The notes beneath the pieces were generated by a model. It searched no databases and was not told the DNA's origin. It worked only from the letters and a program-made list of their open reading frames with translations. Positions 16,568 to 26,157 of a stretch of DNA of 64,000 bases are shown piece by piece. Source of the stretch: Brachybacterium muris (GTDB lineage: Bacteria > Actinomycetota > Actinomycetes > Actinomycetales > Dermabacteraceae); contig NZ_JAFBCB010000001.1 of NCBI RefSeq assembly GCF_016907455.1, forward strand, positions 1,364,001-1,428,000, written 5' to 3'. Numbering within the stretch: position 1 is the first letter of the stretch; every line of letters begins with the position of its first letter. The position numbers were made by a program, and so were the translations under genes.

Positions 16568-16924
16568 ATGACCACCGCCACAGAGCGCACCACCGCCGCC
16601 CACGGCGTGACCCTCACCCCCGTCGCCGTCGCCAAGGTGAACACCCTGCTCGAGCAGGAGGGCCGTGACGACCTGCGCCTGCGGATCGCCGTGCAGCCCG
16701 GCGGCTGCTCCGGCCTGATCTACCAGCTGTACTTCGACGAGCGCCTCATGGACGGTGACCTCACCGTCGAGTTCGACGGCGTCGAGGTCGTCGTTGACAA
16801 GATGAGCAACCCCTACCTCGCCGGGGCCGTCATCGACTTCGCCGACAGCATCGAGAAGCAGGGCTTCACGATCGACAACCCCAACGCGCAGAGCTCCTGC
16901 GCCTGCGGCGACTCCTTCGGCTGA
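16568..16924 (+). CDS. erpA: Iron-sulfur cluster insertion protein, HesB/IscA/ErpA family
   Basis: This 118-residue A-type carrier delivers Fe-S clusters to apo-proteins. The three conserved cysteines are present: Cys47 in GGCSGL and Cys111/Cys113 in SSCACGDSFG. The ATG has GAGGAGG close upstream, and TACGCT at 16532-16537 is a likely -10 box. It sits immediately before the cytochrome oxidase genes, as in mycobacteria, where its products include the Rieske protein partner pathway. It is intact and of normal length. Confidence 0.93.
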   Translation: MTTATERTTAAHGVTLTPVAVAKVNTLLEQEGRDDLRLRIAVQPGGCSGLIYQLYFDERLMDGDLTVEFDGVEVVVDKMSNPYLAGAVIDFADSIEKQGFTIDNPNAQSSCACGDSFG

Positions 16925-16996
16925 GACGCACCTCACAGGCCCTTCACAGCAGCCTCCGTCCAGCGTGCCTTTGGTCCCGGAACCTCGGAAAACGCG

Positions 16997-17002
16997 TATG
17001 AT
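16997..17002 (+). promoter_or_regulatory. Probable -10 box of the ctaC-ctaD-ctaF operon
   Basis: TATGAT lies in the 230-bp gap between erpA and ctaC. The nearest -35-like sequence, TTGGTC (16971-16976), is 20 bases away, which is longer than ideal. The leader to ctaC would be about 150 bases. Confidence 0.45.
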
Positions 17003-17154
17003 GACGGGGTGCCGTCACGTGTCGGGGCCGAGTCGAGGTCATAGAACGGCCAGGTCCCGACCCACTCGTCAGAGTGCGGCACCGCGGGCGGCAGCCCACC
17101 GAGCACCGGCTCCCCTCCCCAGGGGCCCACGGAACGAGCGGAAGGTCATCCTCA

Positions 17155-18090
17155 GTGATCCCCCAGGCCACACAGCGTCCGCGGCGTCGACGCCGCGCGA
17201 CGGCAGCAGGCGCGGCCCTCGCGGCGCTGCTGCTGACCGGTTGCACCGACGAGCAGCTGCGCGGTTACTTGCCCGGCTACAACGACGGCCAGGTCACCAA
17301 CCAGACCGAGCGCATCACCACCATGTGGGTGGGCTCGTGGTCCGTGCTGGTGATCGTCGGCCTCATCGTGTGGGCCCTGAGCATCTGGTGCGCCATCGCC
17401 TACCGCCGCCGCAAGGACGACACCGGCTACCCCATCCAGCTGCGCTACCACGTGCCGCTGGAGCTGATGTTCACCCTGCTGCCCGTGGTCATGGTCATGA
17501 CCTTCTTCTACTTCACCCAGCGTGACGTGCGCGAGATCGAGCACCACGTGGCCGAGCCCGATCTCACGGTCAACGTGGTGGCCAAGCAGTGGAGCTGGGA
17601 CTTCAACTACGTCGAGCCCGACGTCCACGAGCCCGCCGGCGTGCAGTCCTTCCAGACCGGCCAGGAGGGCGCGGCAGAGGCCTTGCCCGTGCTGTACCTC
17701 CCCGTGGGTCAGACGGTCGAGTTCCAGCTGGACTCCCGCGACGTGGCCCACTCCTTCTGGGTGGTGGACTTCCTGTACAAGAAGGACATGTTCCCGGGCC
17801 GCACCACGAGCTTCCAGATCACCCCCACCCGTGAGGGCGTCTACGCCGGCAAGTGCGCCGAGCTGTGCGGCGAGTACCACTCGGACATGCTCTTCAACGT
17901 GCACGTGGTCTCCCAGGAGGAGTTCGATGCCCGCATGCAGGAGCTCGCGGACCAGGGCAACACCGGTCAGCTCGGTGTGGACCTGAACCGCAACGAGGAG
18001 GACTGGTCGATGCGCGAGCGCTACGACGAGGCACACCCGCGCAACGCCGAGCGCACCACCACCCCGGCCGGCGAGGAGACTGACCAGTGA
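17155..18090 (+). CDS. ctaC: Cytochrome c oxidase subunit II
   Basis: This 311-residue subunit of the aa3 oxidase carries the CuA electron-entry centre outside the membrane. The signal peptide ends in a lipobox, LLTGC with Cys30, so it is probably a lipoprotein. Two transmembrane helices (about 58-80 and 102-121) precede the cupredoxin domain, which contains all CuA ligands: His199 in VAHSFW and Cys234, Glu236, Cys238, His242 and Met245 in [12 protein letters not shown]. The GTG at 17155 has GGAAGG upstream and gives a proper signal peptide; the longer frame from 17074 does not. The stop overlaps ctaD (GTGA). Confidence 0.95.
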   Translation: MIPQATQRPRRRRRATAAGAALAALLLTGCTDEQLRGYLPGYNDGQVTNQTERITTMWVGSWSVLVIVGLIVWALSIWCAIAYRRRKDDTGYPIQLRYHVPLELMFTLLPVVMVMTFFYFTQRDVREIEHHVAEPDLTVNVVAKQWSWDFNYVEPDVHEPAGVQSFQTGQEGAAEALPVLYLPVGQTVEFQLDSRDVAHSFWVVDFLYKKDMFPGRTTSFQITPTREGVYAGKCAELCGEYHSDMLFNVHVVSQEEFDARMQELADQGNTGQLGVDLNRNEEDWSMRERYDEAHPRNAERTTTPAGEETDQ

Positions 18091-19793
18091 GCGCCCCCAC
18101 CACCACGACCCATCAGTCGACCGGTCATGTCCGAGCCGATGGCGAGCACAGGCGTGGCAGCAGGATCTTCCAGCTGCTGACCACCACGGACCACAAGCTC
18201 ATCGGCCTGATGTACATGGGTATGGCCTTCGCCTTCTTCTGCTTCGGCGGTGTGCTGGCGCTGATGATCCGCGCTGAGCTGTGGGAGCCCGGCCTGCAGG
18301 TCGTGGTCTCCAAGGACCAGTACAACCAGCTGTTCACCATGCACGGCACGATCATGCTGCTGATGTTCGGCACCCCGCTGTTCAACGGCTTCGCCAACTA
18401 CCTGGTGCCCCTGCAGATCGGCGCCGTGGACATGGCGTTCCCGCGCCTGAACATGTTCGCCTTCTGGCTTACCCTGTTCGGCTCCCTGATCGCCGTGGCC
18501 GGCTTCCTCACCCCGCAGGGTGCGGCCTCCTTCGGCTGGTTCGCCTACGCCCCGCTGTCGGACACCACGTTCAGCCCCGGCCTGGGCGGTGATCTATGGG
18601 TCTTCGGCTTGGCCTTGCAGGGCTTCGGCACGATCCTGGGCTCGGTCAACTTCATCACCACCATCATCTGCATGCGCATGCCCGGCATGACCATGTTCCG
18701 CATGCCGATCTTCACCTGGAACATCCTGATCACCGGTGTCCTGGTGCTGATGGCCTTCCCGCCGCTGGCGTCGGCACTGCTGGCCCTGGGAGCGGACCGC
18801 CGCTTCGACGCGCAGATCTTCAACCCCGAGAACGGCGGACCGGTGCTGTGGCAGCACCTGTTCTGGTTCTTCGGCCACCCCGAGGTGTACGTGCTGGCGC
18901 TGCCGTTCTTCGGCATCGCCTCCGAGATCATCCCGGCCTTCAGCCGCAAGCCGATCTTCGGGTACAAGACCCTGGTGGGCGCCACCATCTCGATCGCGGC
19001 CCTGTCGGTCACCGTGTGGGCGCACCACATGTACACCACCGGCGCGATCATGCTGGACTTCTTCGCCTTCATGACAATGCTGATCGCCGTCCCCACCGGC
19101 GTGAAGTTCTTCAACTGGATCGGCACCATGTGGCGAGGCTCGATCACGTTCGAGACCCCGATGCTGTTCACCCTGGGCTTCCTCACCACCTTCCTGTTCG
19201 GTGGCCTGACCGGCGTGATCCTGTCCAGCCCGGTGCTCGACTTCCATCTCTCCGACACCTACTTCGTGGTGGCCCACTTCCACTACGTGCTCTTCGGGAC
19301 CGTCACCTTCGAGATGTTCGCCGGCTTCTACTTCTGGTGGCCCAAGATGTTCGGGTTCAAGCTCAGCGAGACGATCGGCAAGATCCACTTCTGGCTGCTG
19401 ATGATCGGCTTCCATCTGACGTTCCTGGTCCAGCACTGGCTGGGCGTCGCCGGCGCACCCCGCCGCTACGTCAACTACCTGGCCGAGGACGGCTTCGGGT
19501 GGATGAACCAGCTCTCCACCGTGGGTGCGTTCATCCTGGGCGCCTCGACCCTGCCGTTCATCCTGAACGTGGTCCTCACCCACATCAAGGGCGAGAAGAT
19601 CCTGGTGGACGACCCCTGGGGCTACGGTGCCTCGCTCGAGTGGGCAACGTCCTGCCCGCCCCCGCGTCACAACTTCCACTCCCTGCCGCGAATCCGGTCT
19701 GAGCGCCCGGCCTTCGACCTGCATCACCCGGAGGTCGCAGCGCAGGACTACATGCTGCAGCAGGAGCCCGCCGTGAACAAGGACACCAACTGA
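18087..19793 (+). CDS. ctaD: Cytochrome c oxidase subunit I
   Basis: This 568-residue integral membrane protein is the catalytic subunit that reduces oxygen and pumps protons. Its twelve helices carry His86 (MHGT) and His399 for haem a, His397 (HFHY) for haem a3, and His264, His313 and His314 for CuB. Tyr268 in HPEVY is the residue cross-linked to the CuB ligand. The GTG start at 18087 overlaps the ctaC stop. It is an A-type haem-copper oxidase in the bc1-aa3 supercomplex with QcrABC. All ligands are present and the length is normal. Confidence 0.97.
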   Translation: MSAPTTTTHQSTGHVRADGEHRRGSRIFQLLTTTDHKLIGLMYMGMAFAFFCFGGVLALMIRAELWEPGLQVVVSKDQYNQLFTMHGTIMLLMFGTPLFNGFANYLVPLQIGAVDMAFPRLNMFAFWLTLFGSLIAVAGFLTPQGAASFGWFAYAPLSDTTFSPGLGGDLWVFGLALQGFGTILGSVNFITTIICMRMPGMTMFRMPIFTWNILITGVLVLMAFPPLASALLALGADRRFDAQIFNPENGGPVLWQHLFWFFGHPEVYVLALPFFGIASEIIPAFSRKPIFGYKTLVGATISIAALSVTVWAHHMYTTGAIMLDFFAFMTMLIAVPTGVKFFNWIGTMWRGSITFETPMLFTLGFLTTFLFGGLTGVILSSPVLDFHLSDTYFVVAHFHYVLFGTVTFEMFAGFYFWWPKMFGFKLSETIGKIHFWLLMIGFHLTFLVQHWLGVAGAPRRYVNYLAEDGFGWMNQLSTVGAFILGASTLPFILNVVLTHIKGEKILVDDPWGYGASLEWATSCPPPRHNFHSLPRIRSERPAFDLHHPEVAAQDYMLQQEPAVNKDTN

Positions 19794-19794
19794 C

Positions 19795-20211
19795 ATGAGA
19801 GCATCCGCGCGCATCTTCTGGATCCTCGCGATCTTCTTCCTGATCGTCGGGATCGCGTACGGTCTGCTGACCGGCCTGTATGAGCCACTGGGCATCGAGA
19901 CCGTGGGCTTCCCCGCGATCCTGGCCCTGGCCGGCCTGGCAGCCATGATCGCCCTGTACCTGTCCCTGAACAACCGCAAGTTCGGCACGCGTCCCGAGGA
20001 CCAGCTGGACGCCGAGGTCGAGGACGAGGCCGGTGTGCAGGGCAGCTTCGCCCCGTACAGCTGGTGGCCGCTGTGGGCCTCGCTCGGTGCCGCGCTGGTG
20101 TTCCTGGGCGTCGCGGCCGGCTGGTGGATCTTCGCGCTCGGCTCCATCGTCGCCATCCTTGGCGTGATCGGCTGGGTCATGGAGTTCTCCACCGGTCAGT
20201 ACGAGCACTGA
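19795..20211 (+). CDS. ctaF: Actinobacterial cytochrome c oxidase subunit IV
   Basis: This 138-residue protein has four hydrophobic helices in two pairs (about 8-28, 38-58, 88-104 and 108-128), separated by a conserved polar loop with RPEDQLDAEVEDEAG. It matches the small subunit IV of the actinobacterial aa3 oxidase. The ATG lies one base after the ctaD stop codon, so it is part of the ctaCDF operon. A strong terminator follows. Confidence 0.92.
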   Translation: MRASARIFWILAIFFLIVGIAYGLLTGLYEPLGIETVGFPAILALAGLAAMIALYLSLNNRKFGTRPEDQLDAEVEDEAGVQGSFAPYSWWPLWASLGAALVFLGVAAGWWIFALGSIVAILGVIGWVMEFSTGQYEH

Positions 20212-20226
20212 CCCGCAGCAGTCCCT

Positions 20227-20264
20227 GAGCGGCCCCGCACCGGAATCCCGGTGCGGGGCCGCTC
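20227..20264 (+). terminator. Terminator of the ctaCDF operon
   Basis: A perfect 17-bp stem (20227-20243 with 20248-20264) closes on the loop AATC, 15 bases after the ctaF stop. Confidence 0.88.
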
Positions 20265-20359
20265 TCTCGTGCGTCCTCATCCGGGGCGGGTCCTGCTACC
20301 GTGTGGCCAGCACCGTGCCTGGTCACTCCAGGCACCTGGACACCCTCAGGAGGCCACGG

Positions 20360-20488
20360 ATGATGATCGGTGGAGCGACGAACCCGGTGGGCCGCGCGGA
20401 GCAGGAGATCAAGTCCCTCTTCGCCGGCGACGACGTGATCGCCGGGGCGGTGGACTGGGTGAATATTCGCCTCGCTGGGGTCCGCTGA
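20360..20488 (+). pseudogene. Small unknown gene, N-terminal part, split by IS copy 3
   Basis: The ATG at 20360 has GGAGG six bases upstream and TACCGT (20297-20302) as a likely -10 box. The original product begins MMIGGATNPVGRAEQEIKSL and runs for 33 native residues, then enters the IS, which supplies the tail VNIRLAGVR and a stop at 20486-20488. Joining 20360-20459 with 23046-23221 restores a 91-residue open frame. I do not recognise the protein. It is predicted soluble and helical, and it lies between the oxidase and bc1 genes, which hints at (but does not show) a respiratory role. Confidence 0.7.
20455..20459. repeat. 5-bp target-site duplication CTGGG of IS copy 3 (partner 23041-23045)
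   Basis: CTGGG flanks both ends of IS copy 3. Removing the IS and one copy restores the frame of the small unknown gene. Confidence 0.93.
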
Positions 20489-20621
20489 TCGAGGGTTCGG
20501 GTGCCACGTCGCTGCCGTAGCGGTGGCGTCGTTCGGGACCACCAGTGGTGTCGTTGGGGCCGCTCTGTCTACGCTCCTTCCGCCGTGTGTATAGGGCACG
20601 CGGCGGAAGGAGCAATCTGGA

Positions 20622-22184
20622 ATGGTACGGAAGATCAGGGCGAAGCTGGTGCTCCAGCTGCGCGCAGAAGGTCTGTCGGGGCGAGCGATTTCGTCCTCGC
20701 AGGGCATGTCCCGCAAGTCCGTGAGGGCGGTGTTCGAGGCCGCTGACGCTGCAGGGATCGGGTGGGGCGATATCGCGGACGTCGCCGATGAGCAGGTGTA
20801 TGCCCGGTTGTTCCCGGGCCGGGGCGAGCACGAGAGCGTGTTCGCACAGCCGGACTGGGAACAGGTCCATCGAGAGATGGCCAGGGTCGGCGTGACGCTG
20901 AAGCTGTTGCACGGCGAGTACTTCGACGCGACCACGGCGGCTGGGGATCCGGCGATGGGGTATGACCGGTTTTGCCGCACCTACCAGCACCACGTCATGG
21001 TCACCGGTGCCGCTTCGAGAGTCGGTCACAAGGCCGGCCAGAGCGTGGAGGTCGACTGGTCCGGCCCCACGATGGAGCTGGCCGATCCGGTCACCGGCGA
21101 GGTCTCGAAGGTGTTCTTGTTCGTTGCCTGCCTGCCTTTTTCTCGTTACGCGTTCTGCTTCCCGGCGCTGGATATGCGCCAGGAGTCCTGGCTGCGAGCG
21201 CACGTAGCGATGTTCGAGGCGCTGGGCGGGACGGTCCCGAGGATCGTTCCGGACAACCTCAAGACCGGTGTGGTGAAGCACCCCCGCGAGGGCGAGATCG
21301 TCCTGAACGATGCGTATCGCGAGATGGCAGCGCATTACTCGGCGGCGGTGCTCCCGGGGAGGGTGCGGAAACCGAAAGACAAGGCGAGCGTGGAGAACAC
21401 CGTCGCGCACGTCGCGACCTGGGTCATCGCCGGGCTGCGGGATCAGCGATTCACGTCCCTGCCCGAACTTGCAGCCGCCATCGGGCAGCGGATGGAGGCC
21501 TATAACGCGGAGCCGTTCCAGAAGCGGCCCGGATCCCGCGCCAGCGTGTTCGACGCGGAGGAGCGGCCGCTGCTGACGCCGCTGCCGGCGGTGCCCTACG
21601 AGATCTCGACATGGCACTACGGACGACGAGTGGGCAGGAACGGGCACGTCACGTTCGCGCGGAACTTCTACTCCGCGCCGTTCGCGCACATCGGCGCGAA
21701 GGTCGATCTGCGCATCACGGCCCGGACGCTGGAGATCTATCAGGGCAGCCAGCGACTGACCAGTCACCTGCTGCTCCCGGAGACCGCGAGCAATGAGTAC
21801 CGCACCAACGACGCGGACCTACCTGCGGGCGAGCGTTTCCAGGCCTGGGACGCGCAGAGGGTGCGGGCGTGGGCAGATCGGGTCGGGCCGGCCACGGTGA
21901 TCGTGATCCAGCGGATCTTCGAGTCCGTGCCGATCGTGGAACAGGGCCTGGATCCCGCGTTGGCGGTGCTACGGCTCTCTCGCCGCTTCTCCGTAGATCG
22001 GGTCGAGGCGGCCTGCGCACTCGCGCTGACGGGACGGGTCCGTTCACCGCGCTATGCGCATCTGCACCCGATCTTGGCCACCGGGCAGGACAAGGTCGCC
22101 GCCCTGCGTCCACCCCGCGAGGAACCCGCGGAAGACGGCGGATACGTCCGTGGCGCCGACTACTACGCCGGAGGTGTCCGGTGA
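20622..22184 (+). CDS. istA: IS21-family transposase IstA, copy 3
   Basis: This is an intact 520-residue DDE transposase with the same translation as copy 1; its ribosome binding site lies in the stem-loop at 20573-20613. It reads in the same direction as the interrupted host gene, so read-through transcription is likely here. Confidence 0.95.
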   Translation: MVRKIRAKLVLQLRAEGLSGRAISSSQGMSRKSVRAVFEAADAAGIGWGDIADVADEQVYARLFPGRGEHESVFAQPDWEQVHREMARVGVTLKLLHGEYFDATTAAGDPAMGYDRFCRTYQHHVMVTGAASRVGHKAGQSVEVDWSGPTMELADPVTGEVSKVFLFVACLPFSRYAFCFPALDMRQESWLRAHVAMFEALGGTVPRIVPDNLKTGVVKHPREGEIVLNDAYREMAAHYSAAVLPGRVRKPKDKASVENTVAHVATWVIAGLRDQRFTSLPELAAAIGQRMEAYNAEPFQKRPGSRASVFDAEERPLLTPLPAVPYEISTWHYGRRVGRNGHVTFARNFYSAPFAHIGAKVDLRITARTLEIYQGSQRLTSHLLLPETASNEYRTNDADLPAGERFQAWDAQRVRAWADRVGPATVIVIQRIFESVPIVEQGLDPALAVLRLSRRFSVDRVEAACALALTGRVRSPRYAHLHPILATGQDKVAALRPPREEPAEDGGYVRGADYYAGGVR

Positions 22185-22927
22185 GCGTGATCGATAACGA
22201 CACGAAGCGGAAGCTGCGCGAGATGGGCGCGACCGCGCTGCTGGACGCGATCGATGCCCAGGATGAGGCTCACGTGCTGGGGATGTCGTTCCAGGAACGG
22301 CTCCAGCTGATCGTGGACGAGGCGCATTCCATCTTCAATCATGGAAAGGTCGAGGGTCTGATCCGCCGGGCGGGGCTGCGTTATCCCGGAGCGGACCTGC
22401 GGCGGCTGGATCTGGTCGAGGAACGGGGACTGAACCGGAACGTGATCGCGCAACTGGCAACCTGCTCCTTCATCCAGCGGCAACAGAACGTGGTCTTCCA
22501 GGGCTTCACCGGCTCAGGGAAGTCCTACCTCGGCTGCGCGCTGGCGAAGCAGGCCTGCCAGCACCGGCTCCGAGCCCACTACATCCGAATGCCCGACCTC
22601 GAAGAGGCCTGGGCCCTGGCAAAGGACAAGCCGCAGGGCCAGACGAAGTTCCTGCGGAAGTACTCCACGTTCTCGCTGCTGGTGATCGACGAGTGGCTGC
22701 TGGACCATCCTGACGAGGGAATGCGTTCGATGCTGCTGGAACTGCTCGAGCGCCGCTATGACACCGGCTCGACCGTGTTCTGCACCCAGTACCCGAAGAA
22801 GGACTGGCACGCCCGGCTCGGTGGAGCAGTCCACGCCGATGCGATCATGGACCGCATCGTGCACAACACAATCTGGATCGACACCGGCGACAGGAACATG
22901 CGAGAACACACCGCACTGCCCCAGTGA
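22181..22927 (+). CDS. istB: IS21-family helper ATPase IstB, copy 3
   Basis: This is an intact 248-residue AAA+ ATPase with the same translation as copy 1, coupled to istA by the GTGA overlap. Confidence 0.95.
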   Translation: MSVIDNDTKRKLREMGATALLDAIDAQDEAHVLGMSFQERLQLIVDEAHSIFNHGKVEGLIRRAGLRYPGADLRRLDLVEERGLNRNVIAQLATCSFIQRQQNVVFQGFTGSGKSYLGCALAKQACQHRLRAHYIRMPDLEEAWALAKDKPQGQTKFLRKYSTFSLLVIDEWLLDHPDEGMRSMLLELLERRYDTGSTVFCTQYPKKDWHARLGGAVHADAIMDRIVHNTIWIDTGDRNMREHTALPQ

Positions 22928-23045
22928 CCCGATGCCGGCGGGAGCCAGTGGTCCCCACCGCGGCGGCTACTGGCCCCCGTCGGCACGATCGGCGGTCCCC
23001 AAGAGCAAGATTCGGTGGCTCCCACGACTACGAATACTCACTGGG

Positions 23046-23221
23046 CACGCGGCGTGCTGATGGAGCGAGGCATCGACCCCTCGGCGCACCCTGTGCGAGC
23101 ACTCAGGGCTCTGCGGAAGGCCGACCGGCGCCTGAGCCTGGGCTCGGCCCGCTACCTGGCCGATGCCGCCGCGGGGCGCCCCCAGCGGCGCGGACACACC
23201 CGCAGTCCCTTCCTGGAGTGA
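23046..23221 (+). pseudogene. Small unknown gene, C-terminal part, split by IS copy 3
   Basis: This is the downstream 58 codons of the gene that starts at 20360, ending in RSPFLE and TGA. In frame it continues VDW with ARGVLMERGIDPSAHPVRAL, then a basic helix-rich region (RALRKADRRLSLGSARYLAD) and an Arg/Gly-rich end. It has lost its start and promoter. Confidence 0.65.
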
Positions 23222-23336
23222 CGGGTGCGGCCCCGAGCCGCACAGGCACCCCGGATCGCAGACCGTTCCCAAATGAGTCGGACAGACGAATATATGCGTA
23301 CTCGGTAGAACAGTCGAAGCGCACAGATCTACAGCG

Positions 23337-23368
23337 GAAGGGCCCCGCAGCGAACTTCGGGGCCCTTC
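23337..23368. terminator. Terminator between the small split gene and qcrB
   Basis: GAAGGGCCCCG (23337-23347) pairs perfectly with CGGGGCCCTTC (23358-23368) over a 10-base loop. It lies downstream of qcrB on the minus strand and of the split gene on the plus strand. The remaining gap (23222-23411) shows no gene. Confidence 0.8.
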
Positions 23369-23411
23369 AGCCTGTGGTGGGGGAGTGCGGACCCCCGCGA
23401 TCATCAGGCGA

Positions 23412-25082
23412 TCAGTGGGTGGCCTTCTCCGCAGGGGTGCGGTAGTCGCCGCCAGTGAGCTGATCGATCGTGTGCTTCTCGTGGCCGGCGTGCTCCAGGG
23501 CCTCCCGCAGCTCGGCGGGGCTGGCCGGAGTAATGCTGTCCTTGAAGAAGAACGATGTCGCCGCAGCGCGGAGCGATGAGACGCCGTTGCCGGCCTTGAG
23601 CGGACGGTAGTCATCGTGCTGGACCAGGACCCAGCGGTCGTACTCGTTCAGCGGCTCGTGAATCTCGATCATGTCGCCGGTCTCGGTGCGCACAATGCGG
23701 GAGGTCTCCACGCCGTGCAGCGCCTTCTGGTGGGCCTGACGCTGGAGTGACAGGCACAGGCGCTTTGTGATCCAGAACGCGAGCACCGGGGCCACGAAGA
23801 ACAGGATCCGGTACAGCCACGTGAGGTCGTTGATCGACAGGTCCAACGCGATCGCCAGCAGGTCGTTCGCCGCGGCGAGCACGAGCACGATGTAAACGGT
23901 GATCCAGGCGACGCCGAGGCCGGTGCGGACCGGGGTGTTGTACGGCAGGTCCAGCAGGTGGTGCTCCCGGTCATCACCGGTCACCCATGCCTCGATGAAC
24001 GGGTACAGGGCCAGGAAGCCCAGCATCGCGCCGTAGAACATCATCGGGATCAGCATGTTCCAGGAGAACACGTAGCCGAAGATCGTCGACTCCCAACCCG
24101 GGATCAGGCGCAGGCCACCGTCGGTGAACAGCATGTACCAGTCGGGCTGCGAACCGGCTGAGACAGGGGACGGATCGTACGGTCCGTACACCCACACAGC
24201 GTTGATGCTGGTGGTGGCGGAGATCAGGGCGATAACGCCGAACACCAGGAAGAAGAAGCCCCCGGCCTTCGCGGTGTACACCGGGAACAGCGGGAAGCCC
24301 ACCACGTTGCGGTCGGTGCGCCCCGGGCCGGGGTACTGGGTGTGCTTGTGCAGCACCAGCAGCACCAGGTGGATCGCGATCAGTCCCAGGATGGCTGCGG
24401 GCACCAGCAGGATGTGGATGGTGAACAGGCGCGGGATGATGTAGGTCCCGGGGAACTCGCCTCCGAACAGCAGGAACGAGATGTAGGTGCCCACCACCGG
24501 CATCGACTTCGCCAGGCCGTCCGCGATGCGCAGTCCGTTCCCGGACAAGACGTCATCCGGGAGGGAGTAGCCGGAGAACCCGGCCACCATCCCGAGGATC
24601 ATCAGGGTAAAGCCGATCAGCCAGTTCAGCTCACGCGGCTTGCGGAAGGCCCCGGTGAAGAACACGCGGAACATGTGCACGTAGATCGCGACCATGAACA
24701 CCAGGGCCGCCCAGTGGTGCATCTGCCGGAACAGCAGACCACCGGTGACCTCGAAGGAGATCTCCAGCGTGGACTCGAAGGCGCGAGACATGTGCTCGCC
24801 CTGCAGCGCCTCGTACGGGCCGTTGTAGATAACCTCCTCCATGGAGGGGTCGAAGAACATGGTCAGGAAGGTGCCGGTGATCAGCAGGATGACGAAGCTG
24901 TACAGAGCCACCTCGCCGAACATGAACGACCAGTGGTCGGGGAAGATCTTCCGGGCGAAGAACTTGATGAAACCGCCGCCGGAGACGCGCTGGTCCAGCC
25001 AGTCACCGCCGACGGCACCGAGCTTCATCGCGCGCCCCTGCTTCGGGGCCTGCTTCTGGGATGCGGGAGTCGTGGTCGACAC
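23412..25082 (-). CDS. qcrB: Ubiquinol/menaquinol--cytochrome c reductase cytochrome b subunit
   Basis: This 556-residue membrane subunit of the bc1 complex oxidises menaquinol. The four haem b ligands fall at His122 and His136 and at His223 and His238, with the expected spacings. The quinol-oxidation motif reads PDWY (in SQPDWYML) in place of the PEWY of mitochondria, as usual in actinobacteria. About nine helices are followed by a soluble C-terminal extension of about 130 residues, also an actinobacterial feature. The GTG at 25082 follows the qcrA stop by four bases, closing the ctaE-qcrC-qcrA-qcrB operon. Confidence 0.95.
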   Translation of the reverse strand: MSTTTPASQKQAPKQGRAMKLGAVGGDWLDQRVSGGGFIKFFARKIFPDHWSFMFGEVALYSFVILLITGTFLTMFFDPSMEEVIYNGPYEALQGEHMSRAFESTLEISFEVTGGLLFRQMHHWAALVFMVAIYVHMFRVFFTGAFRKPRELNWLIGFTLMILGMVAGFSGYSLPDDVLSGNGLRIADGLAKSMPVVGTYISFLLFGGEFPGTYIIPRLFTIHILLVPAAILGLIAIHLVLLVLHKHTQYPGPGRTDRNVVGFPLFPVYTAKAGGFFFLVFGVIALISATTSINAVWVYGPYDPSPVSAGSQPDWYMLFTDGGLRLIPGWESTIFGYVFSWNMLIPMMFYGAMLGFLALYPFIEAWVTGDDREHHLLDLPYNTPVRTGLGVAWITVYIVLVLAAANDLLAIALDLSINDLTWLYRILFFVAPVLAFWITKRLCLSLQRQAHQKALHGVETSRIVRTETGDMIEIHEPLNEYDRWVLVQHDDYRPLKAGNGVSSLRAAATSFFFKDSITPASPAELREALEHAGHEKHTIDQLTGGDYRTPAEKATH

Positions 25083-25086
25083 GTGA

Positions 25087-26157
25087 TCACTTGTCCTTGT
25101 GGATGTCCCAGAAACTGGGACCGATCGGCTCGGGGAAGTCGCCGCGGGCCACCAGGTAGCCCTCGGCATCGACCTCGATCGGGAGCTGGGGGAGCGGTCG
25201 GTGGGCCGGGCCGAAGATGACCTTGGCGGCGTCGGTGACGTCGAAGGTGGACTGGTGGCAGGGGCACAGCATGTGGTGCGTCTGCTGCTCGTACAGCGCC
25301 ACCGGGCATCCCACGTGGGTGCAGATCTTGGAGAAGGCGAGAATGCCCTCGTACCCGTTCGCCAGGCTCTCCTCGTTCTTGCCGAGCTTCGGGTCGATGC
25401 GCACGATGACCGTGGCCGCCTTGGCGCGCTCCTCCAGGAAGTGCGGGGTCTCGGAGGTGAGGTCCTCCGGCATCACGTGGAAGATCGAGTTCATCGCGAC
25501 GTCCGAGGCCTTGATGGGGGTGCCGTCGTGGTCCCGGGCCAAGCGCATCCCCGACTTCCAGAAGGTGTGGTGCAGCTTGTTTCCCGGCATCGGACCCAGG
25601 GTGGACAGCGGGGCCAGCACAGCGATCGGCAGGGCCGCCAGCGCCGCCACCATCGAGGTGACGATCAGCGGACGGCGGCCGATACCGGATTCGTCCAGGC
25701 CACCCGTGATGATGTCGACCGCGGCCCCGCGGGACTCGTCGGTGCTGCGGATCGGGTGCCGCTCCTCGACCACCTCGTCATCGGGCATCAGGGTCTTGGC
25801 CCAGTGCACAGCAGCAGCGCCGATGAAGAACACGGCGATCGCCAGACCAAGGCCGGTCACCAGGTTGGACCACCACAGGGCCTCCCAGGTGCCCGACTCC
25901 GCGAAGAGGTTCTTGTGGTGCGGGGTGACCAGGAAGTACGAGGCGATGAAGAGCACGGTGCCCAGCACGGACACCAGGAAGAGCCCGGCGACGATGCGCT
26001 CGGCGCGCTTTTCGGCCCTGGGGTCCACGTCCGCGCGACGGTGCTGGTGCGGGGGCAGGCCGGGGTTGGGGAACCCGCCGTCCTCGCGCGGGGCGATGGC
26101 GCTGACACCGCGGGCAGGACGGGTTCCGTCGATGTTGTCGTTCACGTGCGTGCTCAC
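25087..26157 (-). CDS. qcrA: Rieske iron-sulfur subunit of the cytochrome bc1 complex
   Basis: The protein has 356 residues. Three transmembrane helices (about 55-77, 94-115 and 164-186) precede the Rieske domain, an actinobacterial arrangement; most bacteria have one. The 2Fe-2S ligands lie in CTHVGC (279-284) and CPCH (298-301). It passes electrons from menaquinol to the diheme cytochrome QcrC. The GTG start at 26157 overlaps the qcrC stop (GTGA), so translation is coupled. Confidence 0.95.
   Translation of the reverse strand: MSTHVNDNIDGTRPARGVSAIAPREDGGFPNPGLPPHQHRRADVDPRAEKRAERIVAGLFLVSVLGTVLFIASYFLVTPHHKNLFAESGTWEALWWSNLVTGLGLAIAVFFIGAAAVHWAKTLMPDDEVVEERHPIRSTDESRGAAVDIITGGLDESGIGRRPLIVTSMVAALAALPIAVLAPLSTLGPMPGNKLHHTFWKSGMRLARDHDGTPIKASDVAMNSIFHVMPEDLTSETPHFLEERAKAATVIVRIDPKLGKNEESLANGYEGILAFSKICTHVGCPVALYEQQTHHMLCPCHQSTFDVTDAAKVIFGPAHRPLPQLPIEVDAEGYLVARGDFPEPIGPSFWDIHKDK

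Larger units (their letters stand above)
20460..23040 (+). mobile_element. IS21-family insertion sequence, copy 3 (2581 bp, complete)
   Basis: This is a full copy with the same termini and orientation as the others, and istA and istB intact. The 5-bp duplication CTGGG flanks it. It interrupts a small gene lying between the ctaCDF terminator and the 3' end of qcrB. It does not break any respiratory gene. Confidence 0.95.
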
